A stretch of DNA of 64,000 nt from Neobacillus niacini (GCF_000759675.1 NZ_BAWM01000006.1:124001-188000); one strand, 5' to 3'; numbered from the stretch's first letter, positions 27,597 to 36,372 are shown. Notes: a model not told the origin generated them from the sequence alone. Program-made: numbers and translations.

Positions 27597-28102
27597 TTTT
27601 CATAGTGATCATAGAACACTTTAAAAAGTCTTTCATCTCCGCCTCTATCGGGATGGAGGGCTTTTAATATTTTCTTGTATTCTTTCCTGATAACGTCTAT
27701 ATCTGCCCCAGGATCTAAGCCTAATAACGAGGTTAAGGTCAGAGGTGGTGTATCGGATAGAGCATACTCAGCTTTTAGCATTCTTTTTAGGGATCTATTT
27801 TTTGCTTGTTCAATCCGAATCGAGGTTTTTAACTGTTCAATTTCTTCTTTGAATTTTTGATTTTCACGAAACGTTTTTTCCCAATGGTGAAAATCTACTC
27901 CGAACTTCTTCGTATTGTTCTCAATTTTTTTTTCTAAAATAAAGGACGCTAAATCGACTGGATTTATCGAGTATTCTAGATTTAGGTGCTTCGTCCTTCT
28001 AGCCTTGATTTTCCCATCGAGTATCCAACGGATGACAACCTGTTCACTGTCTGTAATACCTTCAGCTCTAAGCTGTTCTGTAACCTCTTTAACATTTAGC
28101 AT
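27572..28102 (-). CDS. J-domain protein with N-terminal helix-turn-helix-like part
   Basis: A 176-residue protein. The C-terminal 55 residues form a DnaJ-like domain with the HPD signature (ALHPDRGGDE), which stimulates an Hsp70 ATPase in this family. The N terminus (VTEQLRAEGITDSEQVVIRWILDGKIKA) looks like a MerR/excisionase-type winged helix. A charged coiled-coil stretch joins them (about 70-115). The DnaK partner role is family knowledge; the combination with a DNA-binding-like head is unusual and its target is unknown. ATG 28102; it stands alone. Confidence 0.78.
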   Translation of the reverse strand: MLNVKEVTEQLRAEGITDSEQVVIRWILDGKIKARRTKHLNLEYSINPVDLASFILEKKIENNTKKFGVDFHHWEKTFRENQKFKEEIEQLKTSIRIEQAKNRSLKRMLKAEYALSDTPPLTLTSLLGLDPGADIDVIRKEYKKILKALHPDRGGDERLFKVFYDHYEKVKDSAKS

Positions 28103-28219
28103 ATGATCAACTCATTCTTCATTCGTCTAGTAATTACTAAACCCAATGTATCATATGGAAAACGTTCCAGGTTTACAAGACTATTTAATTTTTATTAAAA
28201 ATAGTTTTCAAACTAAAAC

Positions 28220-28720
28220 TTAACGATTATCTACTTTTTCCGGATAGAGGTCATGGTTCATCAAACGGAAAGTTGCCATTTCTTCGAACTTGGTACCTGG
28301 TTTACCGTAGTTACACCATGGATCAATCGAGATTCCACCGCGTGGAGTGAATTTTCCCCAAACCTCAATATATCGGGGATCCAGAAGCTTGATTAAATCG
28401 TTCATAATGATATTAACGCAATCCTCGTGGAAATCGCCATGATTTCTGAAGCTGAATAGATAAAGTTTAAGAGATTTACTCTCGACAATTTTTTTATTTG
28501 GGATGTATGAAATATACATCGTTGCAAAATCAGGTTGATGGGTAAGCGGACATAAGCTTGTGAATTCAGGGCAATTAAATTTTACGAAATAATCACGCTC
28601 TGGATGAAGATTATCGACTGCCTCCAAAACATCTGGTGCATATTCAAAAGAGTATTGTGTATTTTGATTCCCTAATAATGTTAAATCCTTTAGTCCTTCT
28701 TCGTGGCTGCGGCCTGACAT
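28220..28720 (-). CDS. queF: NADPH-dependent 7-cyano-7-deazaguanine reductase (preQ1 synthase)
   Basis: A 166-residue enzyme that reduces preQ0 to preQ1, the last free-base step of queuosine precursor synthesis. The catalytic Cys is in [11 protein letters not shown] and the QueF motif follows as [23 protein letters not shown] 28720 follows AGGGGG; upstream frames are not needed. In B. subtilis queF lies in the queCDEF operon. Here it is separate and divergent, with its own preQ1 riboswitch. Confidence 0.95.
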   Translation of the reverse strand: MSGRSHEEGLKDLTLLGNQNTQYSFEYAPDVLEAVDNLHPERDYFVKFNCPEFTSLCPLTHQPDFATMYISYIPNKKIVESKSLKLYLFSFRNHGDFHEDCVNIIMNDLIKLLDPRYIEVWGKFTPRGGISIDPWCNYGKPGTKFEEMATFRLMNHDLYPEKVDNR

Positions 28721-28807
28721 ATAAAAAACCCCCTGTAAAATGTATCCCAACACTTTTGCGAAGGAGAGCATCTAGCCAACATTCTATGCAAAACCACAAG
28801 GATAAAA

Positions 28808-28840
28808 AAACAAAAAGCCACGTCCGGTATGGACATGGCA
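28808..28840 (-). terminator. preQ1-controlled terminator before queF
   Basis: On the minus strand GCCATGTCC/GGACGTGGC (one G-U pair) is followed by TTTTTG. It lies between the aptamer and queF. Confidence 0.8.
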
Positions 28841-28849
28841 TAGAGTCAT

Positions 28850-28894
28850 GTATCCATAGTTTTTTATAGAGGGTATCAGCTATGAACCTCTCCC
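28850..28894 (-). promoter_or_regulatory. preQ1-I riboswitch for queF
   Basis: On the minus strand the pattern AGAGGTTC-ATAGC-ACCCTCT-ATAAAAAACTA follows the class I preQ1 aptamer: hairpin stem and an A-rich tail pairing back as an H-type pseudoknot. A terminator follows, so preQ1 should switch queF off. Confidence 0.85.
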
Positions 28895-29036
28895 GTGTAA
28901 GTACGGGTATTATCTTCTCCATATGATAAAGGACACGTTGCGAAACGTCAATTGAAAAATAATGGACAGAAAATAATCCCAAAATTTAAAAGATTACTCT
29001 TTACGTTTTTTTATGGTATCATACAAACAGAAAATA

Positions 29037-29072
29037 ATAGAGGTTCTAGCACCCCTCGTTAAAAAAACTAAG
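29037..29072 (+). promoter_or_regulatory. preQ1-I riboswitch for queCDE
   Basis: AGAGGTTCTAGC, then ACCCCTC and AAAAAAACTAAG fit the class I preQ1 aptamer nearly as in the B. subtilis queC leader. It is located 60 nt before the queC start. Confidence 0.9.
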
Positions 29073-29114
29073 ATGAAGCGGTACTTCTATCTTGGGGTAC
29101 GGCTTTTTCTATTT
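29073..29114 (+). terminator. Expression platform of the queC preQ1 riboswitch
   Basis: Overlapping pairings are visible: AAGAT-GAAG with CTTC-ATCTT, and GTAC-type pairing before GGCTTTTT. The T run suggests conditional termination. The exact stem is not certain. Confidence 0.55.
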
Positions 29115-29134
29115 TGGAAGGAGTTTCCATAAAC

Positions 29135-29791
29135 ATGTTAAAAGAAGAAAAGGCCATTGTCGTATTTAGCGGCGGGCAGGACAGCACTACTTGTTTATTT
29201 TGGGCGTTACAACAATTTAAAGAGGTGGAAGCAGTCACATTCGACTACAATCAAAGGCATAGTTTAGAAATTGAATGTGCCAAAAATATAGCCAATGAAC
29301 TAGGTGTAAAACATCATATTTTAGATATGTCTTTATTAAATCAACTCGCACCCAATGCGTTAACACGCTCAGATATTGAAGTGAAGGATGGCGGAGAAGG
29401 TGAACTTCCTTCAACCTTTGTTCCGGGACGAAACCTGTTATTCCTCACCTTTGCGGGAGTATTAGCACGTCAGGTTGGTGCCAAGCATTTAGTGACTGGT
29501 GTTTGTGAAACAGATTTCAGCGGCTACCCAGATTGCCGTGATATTTTTGTCAAATCACTAAATGTAACCTTAAATCTTTCCATGGATGATAACTTTGTTA
29601 TTCACACACCATTAATGTGGCTAAATAAAGCGGAAACGTGGGCATTAGCAGATGAATTAAATGCATTTGAATTTGTACGTGAAAAAACATTAACCTGCTA
29701 CAATGGTGTTATTTCTGACGGCTGCGGCGAATGTCCAGCATGTTTATTAAGAAAACGTGGACTCGATGACTTTCTAAGTGGGAGGGTATAA
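29135..29791 (+). CDS. queC: 7-cyano-7-deazaguanine (preQ0) synthase
   Basis: A 218-residue ATP-dependent enzyme that turns carboxy-deazaguanine and ammonia into preQ0. The PP-loop VFSGGQDST is at the N terminus, and the zinc-binding Cys set is at the C terminus ([15 protein letters not shown] plus an earlier Cys). ATG 29135 is preferred, with GAAGGAG upstream. It is the first gene of a queC-queD-queE operon behind a preQ1 riboswitch. Confidence 0.95.
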   Translation: MLKEEKAIVVFSGGQDSTTCLFWALQQFKEVEAVTFDYNQRHSLEIECAKNIANELGVKHHILDMSLLNQLAPNALTRSDIEVKDGGEGELPSTFVPGRNLLFLTFAGVLARQVGAKHLVTGVCETDFSGYPDCRDIFVKSLNVTLNLSMDDNFVIHTPLMWLNKAETWALADELNAFEFVREKTLTCYNGVISDGCGECPACLLRKRGLDDFLSGRV

Positions 29792-29794
29792 GAT

Positions 29795-30274
29795 ATGTAC
29801 GGATTTAGAATAGTCGATAAACTTCAGAAAATAGATGAAGACATTCAGCGTAAACAGTTAAAATACCATACTAAGCGTGTATTGGTGAGTAAAGAATTTA
29901 CCTTTGATGCGGCACACCATTTACACTGCTATGAAGGAAAATGCAAGAACCTTCATGGTCATACCTATAAAGTCATCTTTGGCATTAGCGGCTATGTGGA
30001 TGACAGAGGATTAATGATGGATTTTGGTGATATCAAGGAAATTTGGAAAAATGAAATTGAGATTCACCTGGATCATCGATACCTAAATGAAACTCTGCCT
30101 CCGATGAATACAACTGCTGAAAATATTGTGGTTTGGATTTATGAAAAAATGCAAGCAGCATTAGCGAAAGAAGAGAATAAGGATCAATTCCTCGGTGCAA
30201 GAGTAGAATTTGTCCGCCTTTTTGAAACGCCTACCAGCTATGCTGAGGCAAGAAGGGAGTGGATGGAGGAATGA
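29795..30274 (+). CDS. queD: 6-carboxy-tetrahydropterin synthase
   Basis: A 159-residue enzyme that makes 6-carboxytetrahydropterin from dihydroneopterin triphosphate. It has FTFDAAHHLHCYEGKC and LHGHTYKV (zinc His residues and catalytic Cys), then DFGDIK, LDHRYLN and PTAEN-type motifs. It starts 4 nt after queC, and its stop overlaps the queE start (ATGA). Confidence 0.94.
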   Translation: MYGFRIVDKLQKIDEDIQRKQLKYHTKRVLVSKEFTFDAAHHLHCYEGKCKNLHGHTYKVIFGISGYVDDRGLMMDFGDIKEIWKNEIEIHLDHRYLNETLPPMNTTAENIVVWIYEKMQAALAKEENKDQFLGARVEFVRLFETPTSYAEARREWMEE

Positions 30275-30999
30275 GCAAAATTCCGGTACTAGAGATTTTT
30301 GGTCCCACTATCCAAGGCGAGGGGATGGTCGTTGGACAGAAAACGATGTTTGTCCGAACCGCTGGCTGCGATTATTCCTGCAGCTGGTGTGATTCAGCCT
30401 TCACGTGGGACGGCAGCGCCAAAGACGATATCAAGCAAATGACTGCAGAAGAAATTTGGGAAGAATTATATTCCCTTGGCGGTGATAATTTCTCCTTTGT
30501 AACCATTTCAGGGGGAAATCCCGCGCTATTGAAAAACCTAGATACACTGATTGGTTTATTAAAAGAAAAGCAGATTAATATTGGACTTGAAACGCAGGGA
30601 AGCAGATGGCAGGACTGGTTCGTAAAAGTGGATGAACTGACCATATCACCAAAGCCGCCGAGCTCGACGATGGAAACAAATTTTGAAATATTAGATTCGA
30701 TTTTTATCAATCTAGATGAAAACCAGTATGAAAATAATGTAAGTTTAAAAGTCGTTATTTTCGATGAAGCTGATTTGGATTATGCGAGAATGGTTCATAA
30801 GAGATACGAAGGCATTCCTTTTTATCTACAGGTAGGGAATGACGACATCACGAATGTTAATAACCAAGAATTGATCCAAAAGCTGCTGAATAAATATGAG
30901 TGGCTGGTCAATCGGGTTATCGAAGACAGTCAGTTAAACAATGTCAAAGTACTGCCTCAACTCCATGCCTTGCTTTGGGGTAATAAACGCGGTGTTTAA
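30271..30999 (+). CDS. queE: 7-carboxy-7-deazaguanine synthase, radical SAM
   Basis: A 242-residue radical-SAM enzyme that contracts the pterin ring to 7-carboxy-7-deazaguanine. The cluster motif is CDYSCSWC (Cx3Cx2C) and the Gly-rich SAM part is ISGGNPAL. The N terminus IFGPTIQGEG is typical of QueE. ATG 30271 overlaps the queD stop. The frame could extend to 30259 but the overlap start has GGAGGA directly before it. Confidence 0.94.
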   Translation: MSKIPVLEIFGPTIQGEGMVVGQKTMFVRTAGCDYSCSWCDSAFTWDGSAKDDIKQMTAEEIWEELYSLGGDNFSFVTISGGNPALLKNLDTLIGLLKEKQINIGLETQGSRWQDWFVKVDELTISPKPPSSTMETNFEILDSIFINLDENQYENNVSLKVVIFDEADLDYARMVHKRYEGIPFYLQVGNDDITNVNNQELIQKLLNKYEWLVNRVIEDSQLNNVKVLPQLHALLWGNKRGV

Positions 31000-31002
31000 A
31001 TG

Positions 31003-31036
31003 GAAAGGCCCACCTATTAATTTAGCTGGGCTTTTC
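31003..31036. terminator. Bidirectional terminator after queE
   Basis: AAAGGCCCA/TGGGCTTTT with T or A tracts on both sides, between convergent queE and the AbrB-family gene. Confidence 0.75.
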
Positions 31037-32152
31037 TGCATCTTTTAATAGATTCTTTTTAAAAACCCATCTTAGGAATGGAGGTACAGCAAAAAAGATA
31101 AATAGGAGTCGAAATAATTGGAATCCAGCGACCATGGATAAATCAGCTTTGACTTCATGCGCGAGAATGGCCATTTGATCAGCACCACCTGGAGTTAGGC
31201 TTAAAAAACTTGTTGTGGGAGAAATCTCATAAAAATGGACGAGGAGCATGCTTAAGCCCAATGATCCTAAAATCATGACCAATCCACTTATGATTGCAAG
31301 TATGATTATTTTTGCTTTATTTTGCAGTTTATCCGGCTTTAGTAATAAGCCAATATAGCCCCCAATCATAAATTGTGAAAAATCTAATACCGAGTTTGGC
31401 AGCTCGGGTCCGTGGAGACCGGTGACTGTCATAACAGCTGTTGCTAAGATAGGACCTAACATATAAGGAGTTGGAAACTTTAGCTTTTTTCCTAAAAAAG
31501 CACTTATCACACAAACAACAGCAAAGAAAATAATAGACGGAAAAAGTGGGGCTGAGGTTTGAATGGAATTATTTTCGATAGTAGAAATAAGTGCAGATGG
31601 TGAATGCGCAAATAAAGGGCTATAGATAAGAAAAGGCACCGAAAAAATAATCAAGATGACTCTTGTTACCTGCAGAAACGAAACCGTGGTAAGGTCGATT
31701 CCTTTTACTTCTTGAGCAAAGGTTATGATTTGCGAAAGTCCACCTGGAATGCTCCCAGTTAGGATTGTTGGATAATCAACACCAGAAAGCTTGGAAACAA
31801 AGTAGGCAATCCCTGCACAAAAGGAAACGAGAACAACCGTCAAAAGCAGCATGAGAGGAAGCTGCCCAAAAATTTGGGTCATAGCCTCTTTCGTGAACGA
31901 TAAGCCAATTGAATACCCCAAAATAATTAATCCTGCATCCCGAATCTGGATCGGCCAATAAACCGGAATTCCTCCAAATCTCGAACCCAACAACACTGCA
32001 GTCATTGGTCCAAGAAGCCATGGAATAGGGATTCCTAATACTGAGAATAGGAAACCACCTATAGTAGCAATTAACAGTGTTATGTAAAAGCGATTTATTT
32101 TTTTTTCAAGATTTATCAAAAACATCCCCGCTAACTTCTTTTTATATATCAT
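31022..32152 (-). CDS. AbrB-duplication family membrane protein
   Basis: A 376-residue protein with about 10 membrane segments and an internal duplication. GIPIPWLLGPMTAVLLG in the first half is mirrored by FPTPYMLGPILATAV in the second, and SIPGGLSQIITFAQEVKG by LTPGGADQMAILAHEVKA. This is the Pfam AbrB membrane family, sometimes called ammonia monooxygenase-like, of unknown substrate. It is not the AbrB DNA-binding regulator. The start is uncertain: ATG 32152 has no ribosome site; ATG 32125 or TTG 32119, after GCGGGG, may be real. Confidence 0.8.
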   Translation of the reverse strand: MIYKKKLAGMFLINLEKKINRFYITLLIATIGGFLFSVLGIPIPWLLGPMTAVLLGSRFGGIPVYWPIQIRDAGLIILGYSIGLSFTKEAMTQIFGQLPLMLLLTVVLVSFCAGIAYFVSKLSGVDYPTILTGSIPGGLSQIITFAQEVKGIDLTTVSFLQVTRVILIIFSVPFLIYSPLFAHSPSALISTIENNSIQTSAPLFPSIIFFAVVCVISAFLGKKLKFPTPYMLGPILATAVMTVTGLHGPELPNSVLDFSQFMIGGYIGLLLKPDKLQNKAKIIILAIISGLVMILGSLGLSMLLVHFYEISPTTSFLSLTPGGADQMAILAHEVKADLSMVAGFQLFRLLFIFFAVPPFLRWVFKKNLLKDAEKPS

Positions 32153-32337
32153 ACCAAAACTTGGCTAATACCATAGACCATTAATTAAAATACAGTTTAT
32201 TTTCTTTTATTAAGTTAAGATGAAATTTGCTTTAAGAGTAGGTAAAGATGCTAAAAATCGACACACACACAATAAGCAAGAGTTTAAAATCGAATAGGTA
32301 GCTAAGGAGCATTAAAAAAATCTGGAGGTGACATGGT

Positions 32338-32544
32338 ATGAAGAACATTCTTCGAACCGCAGTCCAGCAAAGAAGGCAATATCTAATAGATAAATTGCTT
32401 AAAGATGGTGTATTCAAAAAAGAAGACCGACATCTGTATGAATGGACCTTAAGTGACCTAGAGAAAGAATATAAATATATGGAAAAAAACAGTGTTAATC
32501 TACCTAAGGGGAAGATGGACAAAGATAACCAACTACAACAATAA
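32338..32544 (+). CDS. Fur-regulated basic protein (Fbp) family
   Basis: A 68-residue basic protein resembling FbpA-type small proteins: a basic N-terminal helix (LRTAVQQRRQYLIDKLLKDGVF) followed by LYEWTLSDLEKEY. In B. subtilis Fbp proteins help an iron-sparing small RNA. I see no clear Fur box upstream, so iron control is not shown here. GGAGGTG lies 8 nt before ATG 32338. Confidence 0.7.
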   Translation: MKNILRTAVQQRRQYLIDKLLKDGVFKKEDRHLYEWTLSDLEKEYKYMEKNSVNLPKGKMDKDNQLQQ

Positions 32545-32571
32545 TGAGGTAAATACTTAGATGAATACAAG

Positions 32572-32602
32572 AAAAGCCGGTCAATAGACCGGCTTTTAAT
32601 TT
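32572..32602 (+). terminator. Terminator after the Fbp-family gene
   Basis: The stem AAAAGCCGGTC/GACCGGCTTTT is followed by AATTTA. The MITE at 32604 starts immediately behind it. Confidence 0.85.
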
Positions 32603-32603
32603 A

Positions 32604-32780
32604 GGCTGTGTTAAAGGTTATTGTTGATTTTTTCCTATGTTGGCGGAAGGTGCGAGACTCCTGCGGGAGGACGGGGCAGGGGAGACCCCACAGGCGCTTA
32701 AGCGCCGAGGAGGCTCCACGGACCGCCTGCGGAAAGCGAAGCGCCTTGAGCGCAAATCAACATGCTAGTTTAACACAGCC
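32604..32780. mobile_element. MITE-like element (177 bp) with 8-bp target duplication
   Basis: Ends are perfect 12-bp inverted repeats, GGCTGTGTTAAA and TTTAACACAGCC. The flanks at 32596-32603 and 32781-32788 are both TTAATTTA. The core is GC-rich and highly folded (ACTCCTGCGGGAGGACGGGG, CAGGCGCTTAAGCGCCGAGG). It has no ORF. A second copy is at 59999-60182. Confidence 0.88.
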
Positions 32781-32898
32781 TTAATTTAAAGTTCATTGTC
32801 CTACGCGACCTGGCTAAATCCAAATAAATATTTTTACTGGAAATTGATAACAAAATGACAAATTAATCGTATGTATGTTTACATCAAGGTAAAAGGAT

Positions 32899-33207
32899 GT
32901 GTGCATACTGGACATTCTCATCATGTTTATTGTTTTTTTTGGTCCAATATTGTTGATATATAGTTTAATTGATTATTTTGCTTATCGGAAATGGTCTTTA
33001 TTATACATTGCTCTTCGTGATGAAAGTTATTTTGCACTTACTGAAAAACTAAAACAAGCCGGAATTAAGTATCGAGTTAAAAATTTCTTTAATCAAACAG
33101 TTACCCCAATGTTCGGTGGTGATCGGTACAGACAATACGAAATATACGTTAAAAAGAGTGATGTAGAAAAAGCATCCCAAATCGTTTCTACACTAAGAAA
33201 GCTGTGA
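32899..33207 (+). CDS. Small membrane protein with DUF2007-like tail
   Basis: A 102-residue protein: one or two N-terminal hydrophobic segments (ILIMFIVFFGPILLIYSLID), then a soluble part with GIKYRVKNFF, YEIYVKKSDVEKASQIV. The latter resembles the small DUF2007/PII-like fold (inference). The start is uncertain: GTG 32899 has AAGG only at poor spacing. It stands alone between the MITE and pbp. Confidence 0.6.
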   Translation: MCILDILIMFIVFFGPILLIYSLIDYFAYRKWSLLYIALRDESYFALTEKLKQAGIKYRVKNFFNQTVTPMFGGDRYRQYEIYVKKSDVEKASQIVSTLRKL

Positions 33208-33214
33208 TTTTTTT

Positions 33215-33245
33215 TGAGCCGATCAATGGATGGGCTCTTTTGTTT
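33215..33245 (+). terminator. Terminator
   Basis: GAGCC-GATC/GAT-GGGCTC hairpin followed by TTTTGTTTT. Confidence 0.6.
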
Positions 33246-33386
33246 TGTGTTCTTTATTCGTACATTGGGCGTTTTGAACTAGAAAATGTAAGACTTATTT
33301 CTCATTAACTTTAATGATTTTCGTTTTAAAATTAAGCAATATGTAAAATGATACTGGAAATTAGTAGAGTTGAAGGTGGTAAAGAC

Positions 33387-35504
33387 GTGGGACGAATGGA
33401 ACAAAGACAGCAAAGAAAGGCGTCTAAACAACGAGATTGGAGTCAGTTTTTAAAAAAGGATTTAGTTAAGAAGTTGATTATAGCAGGGATCATAACAGCA
33501 ATATGTGGCCTCCTTATCGTTAATATCTTTATATGGGCCAGCGATGTCAGCAAATTAAACAAGCCGGCGCCACAGCCAACGATTATTTATGATCAGAAAG
33601 GCGAGATTGCTAGTAAGATTTCCAATTCCAGTATTGAAGGAGTAGGGATCAAGCAAATTCCAAAAGAAGTCATCCATGCTGTGATTGCAACGGAAGACCA
33701 ACGTTTTTATAAGCATAATGGAATAAACTATTTTGCTATTATGAAGGCTTTTTTCAAGAATATGTTGAGCGGCGACATCGTTGCAGGCGGGAGTACCGTT
33801 ACCCAGCAGCTTGCCAAAAATGCATTTCTGACACATGAACGAACGTATACACGCAAAATCAAGGAACTGATTATTACAAAGAAAATTGAACGTACCTACT
33901 CAAAAGATGAAATCATGGAGAGATATCTAAATCAGATTTATTTTGGAGAGGGAGCATGGGGGATCCAGCGAGCAGCTAAAACCTACTTTGGAAAAGAAGC
34001 AAGTGAACTAACCTTAAGTGAGTCTGCGATGCTAGCTGGGCTAATCAAAGCTCCTTCGAATCTCTCACCATTTAAGAATATGGAAAAATCAGTCGAGCGT
34101 CGAGATCTTGTATTAGCCTTGATGGAAAAAGAAGGATACATTAGTCAAAACGATGTTGACAAAGCAAAGGGACAGCCAGTGGTGTTAAATGAAGAAAAAG
34201 TGGAAGATGAGTATGATGGCAAATATCCTTATTATGTAGACCACATTATAGAAGAAGCAATGAAGGAATATCAGCTGACCAAAAACGAAATTCTTTCTGG
34301 CGGACTTCATATTTTTACAGAATTAAATCCAACTGTTCAAAAGGCGACAGAAGAAGTCTATCACAATGATAATCTTTTTCCAATCAGTCCAGACGATCAG
34401 CTGCTTCAAAGCGGGGCTATTTTCATTGATCCTAAGAATGGCGGTATTCAGGCTCTTGTTGGTGGAAGAGGAGAACACACCCTATTAGGATTTAACCGGG
34501 CTACACAATTAATTAGGCAGCCAGGTTCGACGATGAAACCATTAGCTGTTTATACACCTGCATTAGAACAAGGCTTTGAAATATTTGATCTGTTAGAAGA
34601 TAAACCGCTAAATATTGGCGGCTACCAGCCTAAGAATTATGATAAGCAATATCGTGGCGAGGTAACAATGTATGACGCGGTCGTGAATTCGTACAATGTT
34701 CCTCCTGTTTGGTTATTAAATCAAATCGGATTGGAAAAGGGTACGAAGTCAGTGGAAACTTTCGGTATTCCTTTACAAGAAGAAGACCATTCTCTTGGAA
34801 TTGCACTCGGGGGAATGAACGAAGGAACCTCACCGTTAGCCATGGCACAAGCTTACACCGTATTCGCAAATAATGGAACAATGGTAGAGGCGCATTCCAT
34901 CGAAAAAATAGAAGATGCAGAAGGAAAAGTTATTGCTAAATGGAAGAGCAAATCAACTACAGTGACTAAACCGGAAGTAGCTCAAAAAATCACCTACATG
35001 CTAAAGGGTGTTGTTGAGGAAGGTACTGGGAAGAAGGCTCAATTAGATCGGTTTGACATTGCAGGTAAAACTGGTTCAACACAGCTTCCATTCGCGAACG
35101 AAGGCGGAACAAAGGATCATTGGTTTGTCGGCTATACCCCTAACATTGTCGGAGCGGTTTGGTTAGGCTATGATCAAACCGATGAAAATCATTACCTAGC
35201 CACATCAAGCAGTGGAACCACTCCTGTAATTTTTAGAGAAATTCTATCGAAGGTAGGATCAGAGCTGCCTGATGATAAATTTGCATTAACAAGCGTTGAA
35301 AAAAAATACAAGAATGAAATCAAGAAGATAAAAGAGCAAGAGGAAAAAGCTAGGAAAGAAAAAGAAAAACAGAAGAACAATAAAGGAAAGGGTAAGGAAA
35401 AAAAGGAAGAAAAGGGAAAAAATAAGGGGAAAAAGGATAAGGATAAGGATAAAGATAAGGATAAGGATAAGGATGAAGATGACGCCGAAGATGATGATGA
35501 ATAA
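33387..35504 (+). CDS. Class A penicillin-binding protein (transglycosylase/transpeptidase)
   Basis: A 705-residue bifunctional cell wall synthase of the PBP1A family. A single anchor segment is at about 32-54. The GT51 domain has ATEDQRFYKH, GGSTVTQQLAKN and RYLNQIYFGEGAWG. The transpeptidase has the active-site RQPGSTMKP (STMK), SYN in VNSYNVPPVW, and AGKTGST. The C terminus is a Lys-rich, then Lys-Asp alternating, then acidic tail from about residue 650, encoded by a hexanucleotide repeat. The start is GTG 33387 after AAGGTGG. B. subtilis PbpF/PbpG or PonA are relatives; which one is not resolved. Confidence 0.9.
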   Translation: MGRMEQRQQRKASKQRDWSQFLKKDLVKKLIIAGIITAICGLLIVNIFIWASDVSKLNKPAPQPTIIYDQKGEIASKISNSSIEGVGIKQIPKEVIHAVIATEDQRFYKHNGINYFAIMKAFFKNMLSGDIVAGGSTVTQQLAKNAFLTHERTYTRKIKELIITKKIERTYSKDEIMERYLNQIYFGEGAWGIQRAAKTYFGKEASELTLSESAMLAGLIKAPSNLSPFKNMEKSVERRDLVLALMEKEGYISQNDVDKAKGQPVVLNEEKVEDEYDGKYPYYVDHIIEEAMKEYQLTKNEILSGGLHIFTELNPTVQKATEEVYHNDNLFPISPDDQLLQSGAIFIDPKNGGIQALVGGRGEHTLLGFNRATQLIRQPGSTMKPLAVYTPALEQGFEIFDLLEDKPLNIGGYQPKNYDKQYRGEVTMYDAVVNSYNVPPVWLLNQIGLEKGTKSVETFGIPLQEEDHSLGIALGGMNEGTSPLAMAQAYTVFANNGTMVEAHSIEKIEDAEGKVIAKWKSKSTTVTKPEVAQKITYMLKGVVEEGTGKKAQLDRFDIAGKTGSTQLPFANEGGTKDHWFVGYTPNIVGAVWLGYDQTDENHYLATSSSGTTPVIFREILSKVGSELPDDKFALTSVEKKYKNEIKKIKEQEEKARKEKEKQKNNKGKGKEKKEEKGKNKGKKDKDKDKDKDKDKDEDDAEDDDE
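35435..35474 (+). repeat. Hexanucleotide tandem repeat (GATAAG) in the PBP tail
   Basis: At least six near-perfect GATAAG/GATAAA units encode Asp-Lys dipeptides at the end of the penicillin-binding protein. Unit number could vary by slippage without shifting the frame. Confidence 0.8.
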
Positions 35505-35576
35505 AAGATAATTTGTGTTTTAAAATGCTGTGCAGGATCCGTTTTTGTGGTGTTACTTCATCTCTATATACTAATT

Positions 35577-35612
35577 GGCAGACCAAATCACATACGATTT
35601 GGTCTGTTATAG
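35577..35612 (+). terminator. Hairpin after the PBP gene, probable terminator
   Basis: Perfect 11-bp stem CAGACCAAATC/GATTTGGTCTG, followed by TTATAGTTT, a poor T run. Confidence 0.6.
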
Positions 35613-35650
35613 TTTCAAGTAATATCTATAAATATTAATTTTCCGTATAG

Positions 35651-35680
35651 GACAAGAAAGCACCGCGTCAACGGTGCTTC
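35651..35680 (-). terminator. Terminator of the small His/Tyr-rich gene
   Basis: On the minus strand AAGCACCG/CGGTGCTT is followed by TCTTGT. Confidence 0.55.
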
Positions 35681-35704
35681 AATACCTTTTGAAGGTTAGG
35701 AAAT

Positions 35705-35971
35705 TTATCTTTGCCCTGGATAAAATGCCTCGTTTATTTCCCAAGACTCCACTATCTTGTGAGCAATGTTAGGTTCATATCCCATACCCATAAGGTACGC
35801 AATAGCTGCTACCTCTCGTAGGGCATGGGTAAAAGAAGTGTGTTTTGCTTCATGTAATCCATAATGAACAAGAGGCTCAACTTTTTTTAATACTGTGTGT
35901 TTATAATGGTATGGGTTATAATGTTGATTTTGATTAAAGTGATAAGGGTTGTATTGGTAAGGGTTATACAA
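35705..35971 (-). CDS. Small Tyr/Asn/His-rich protein, possibly spore-associated
   Basis: An 88-residue protein. The first 25 residues repeat NPY and H-rich units (MYNPYQYNPYHFNQNQHYNPYHY). The rest is a helical domain ending GMGYEPNIAHKIVESWEINEAF. Such NPY-rich heads are common in spore coat and exosporium proteins of bacilli, but this is an inference from composition. The start is TTG 35971 behind GGGAGATG. Confidence 0.65.
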   Translation of the reverse strand: MYNPYQYNPYHFNQNQHYNPYHYKHTVLKKVEPLVHYGLHEAKHTSFTHALREVAAIAYLMGMGYEPNIAHKIVESWEINEAFYPGQR

Positions 35972-36372
35972 CTATAGTCATCTCCCTATATAAATAATTT
36001 GTAAAGTCATCATTAGTCTATGTATGTTTTAACATGGATGAAACGGATACTGAAAAATAAATAATAATGAATATATATGACATTTAGAAAACATAATCCA
36101 GCTCCCCTATCACCGGGTCAAAGCATTTGGCTGTGCAAAACGACGTCATAATCATTTCCTGTCATGGCAGACTTCGATTTAAGAGAATGCTTAATGGAAC
36201 TTAGAATTAATTTTTCCATTAAAGTAAATCAATTTCAAATAAAATAAGATATTCAAACCGGTTAGGATTTCCTTTCTTAACCAGTTTTTTTGGTAGAAAA
36301 TGAAAAAATACATACAATAAAATCGGATTGGAAATAAATAAATAGTATGATTTCAGGCAATGGAGGGATAAA
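35972..36372. other. Intergenic region with weak terminator-like hairpin
   Basis: About 400 nt with no credible ORF on either strand. A hairpin CGGTTA...TAACC followed by TTTTTTT (about 36257-36292) looks like a terminator for an absent gene. The ribosome site of the catalase remnant lies at the right end. Confidence 0.4.
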
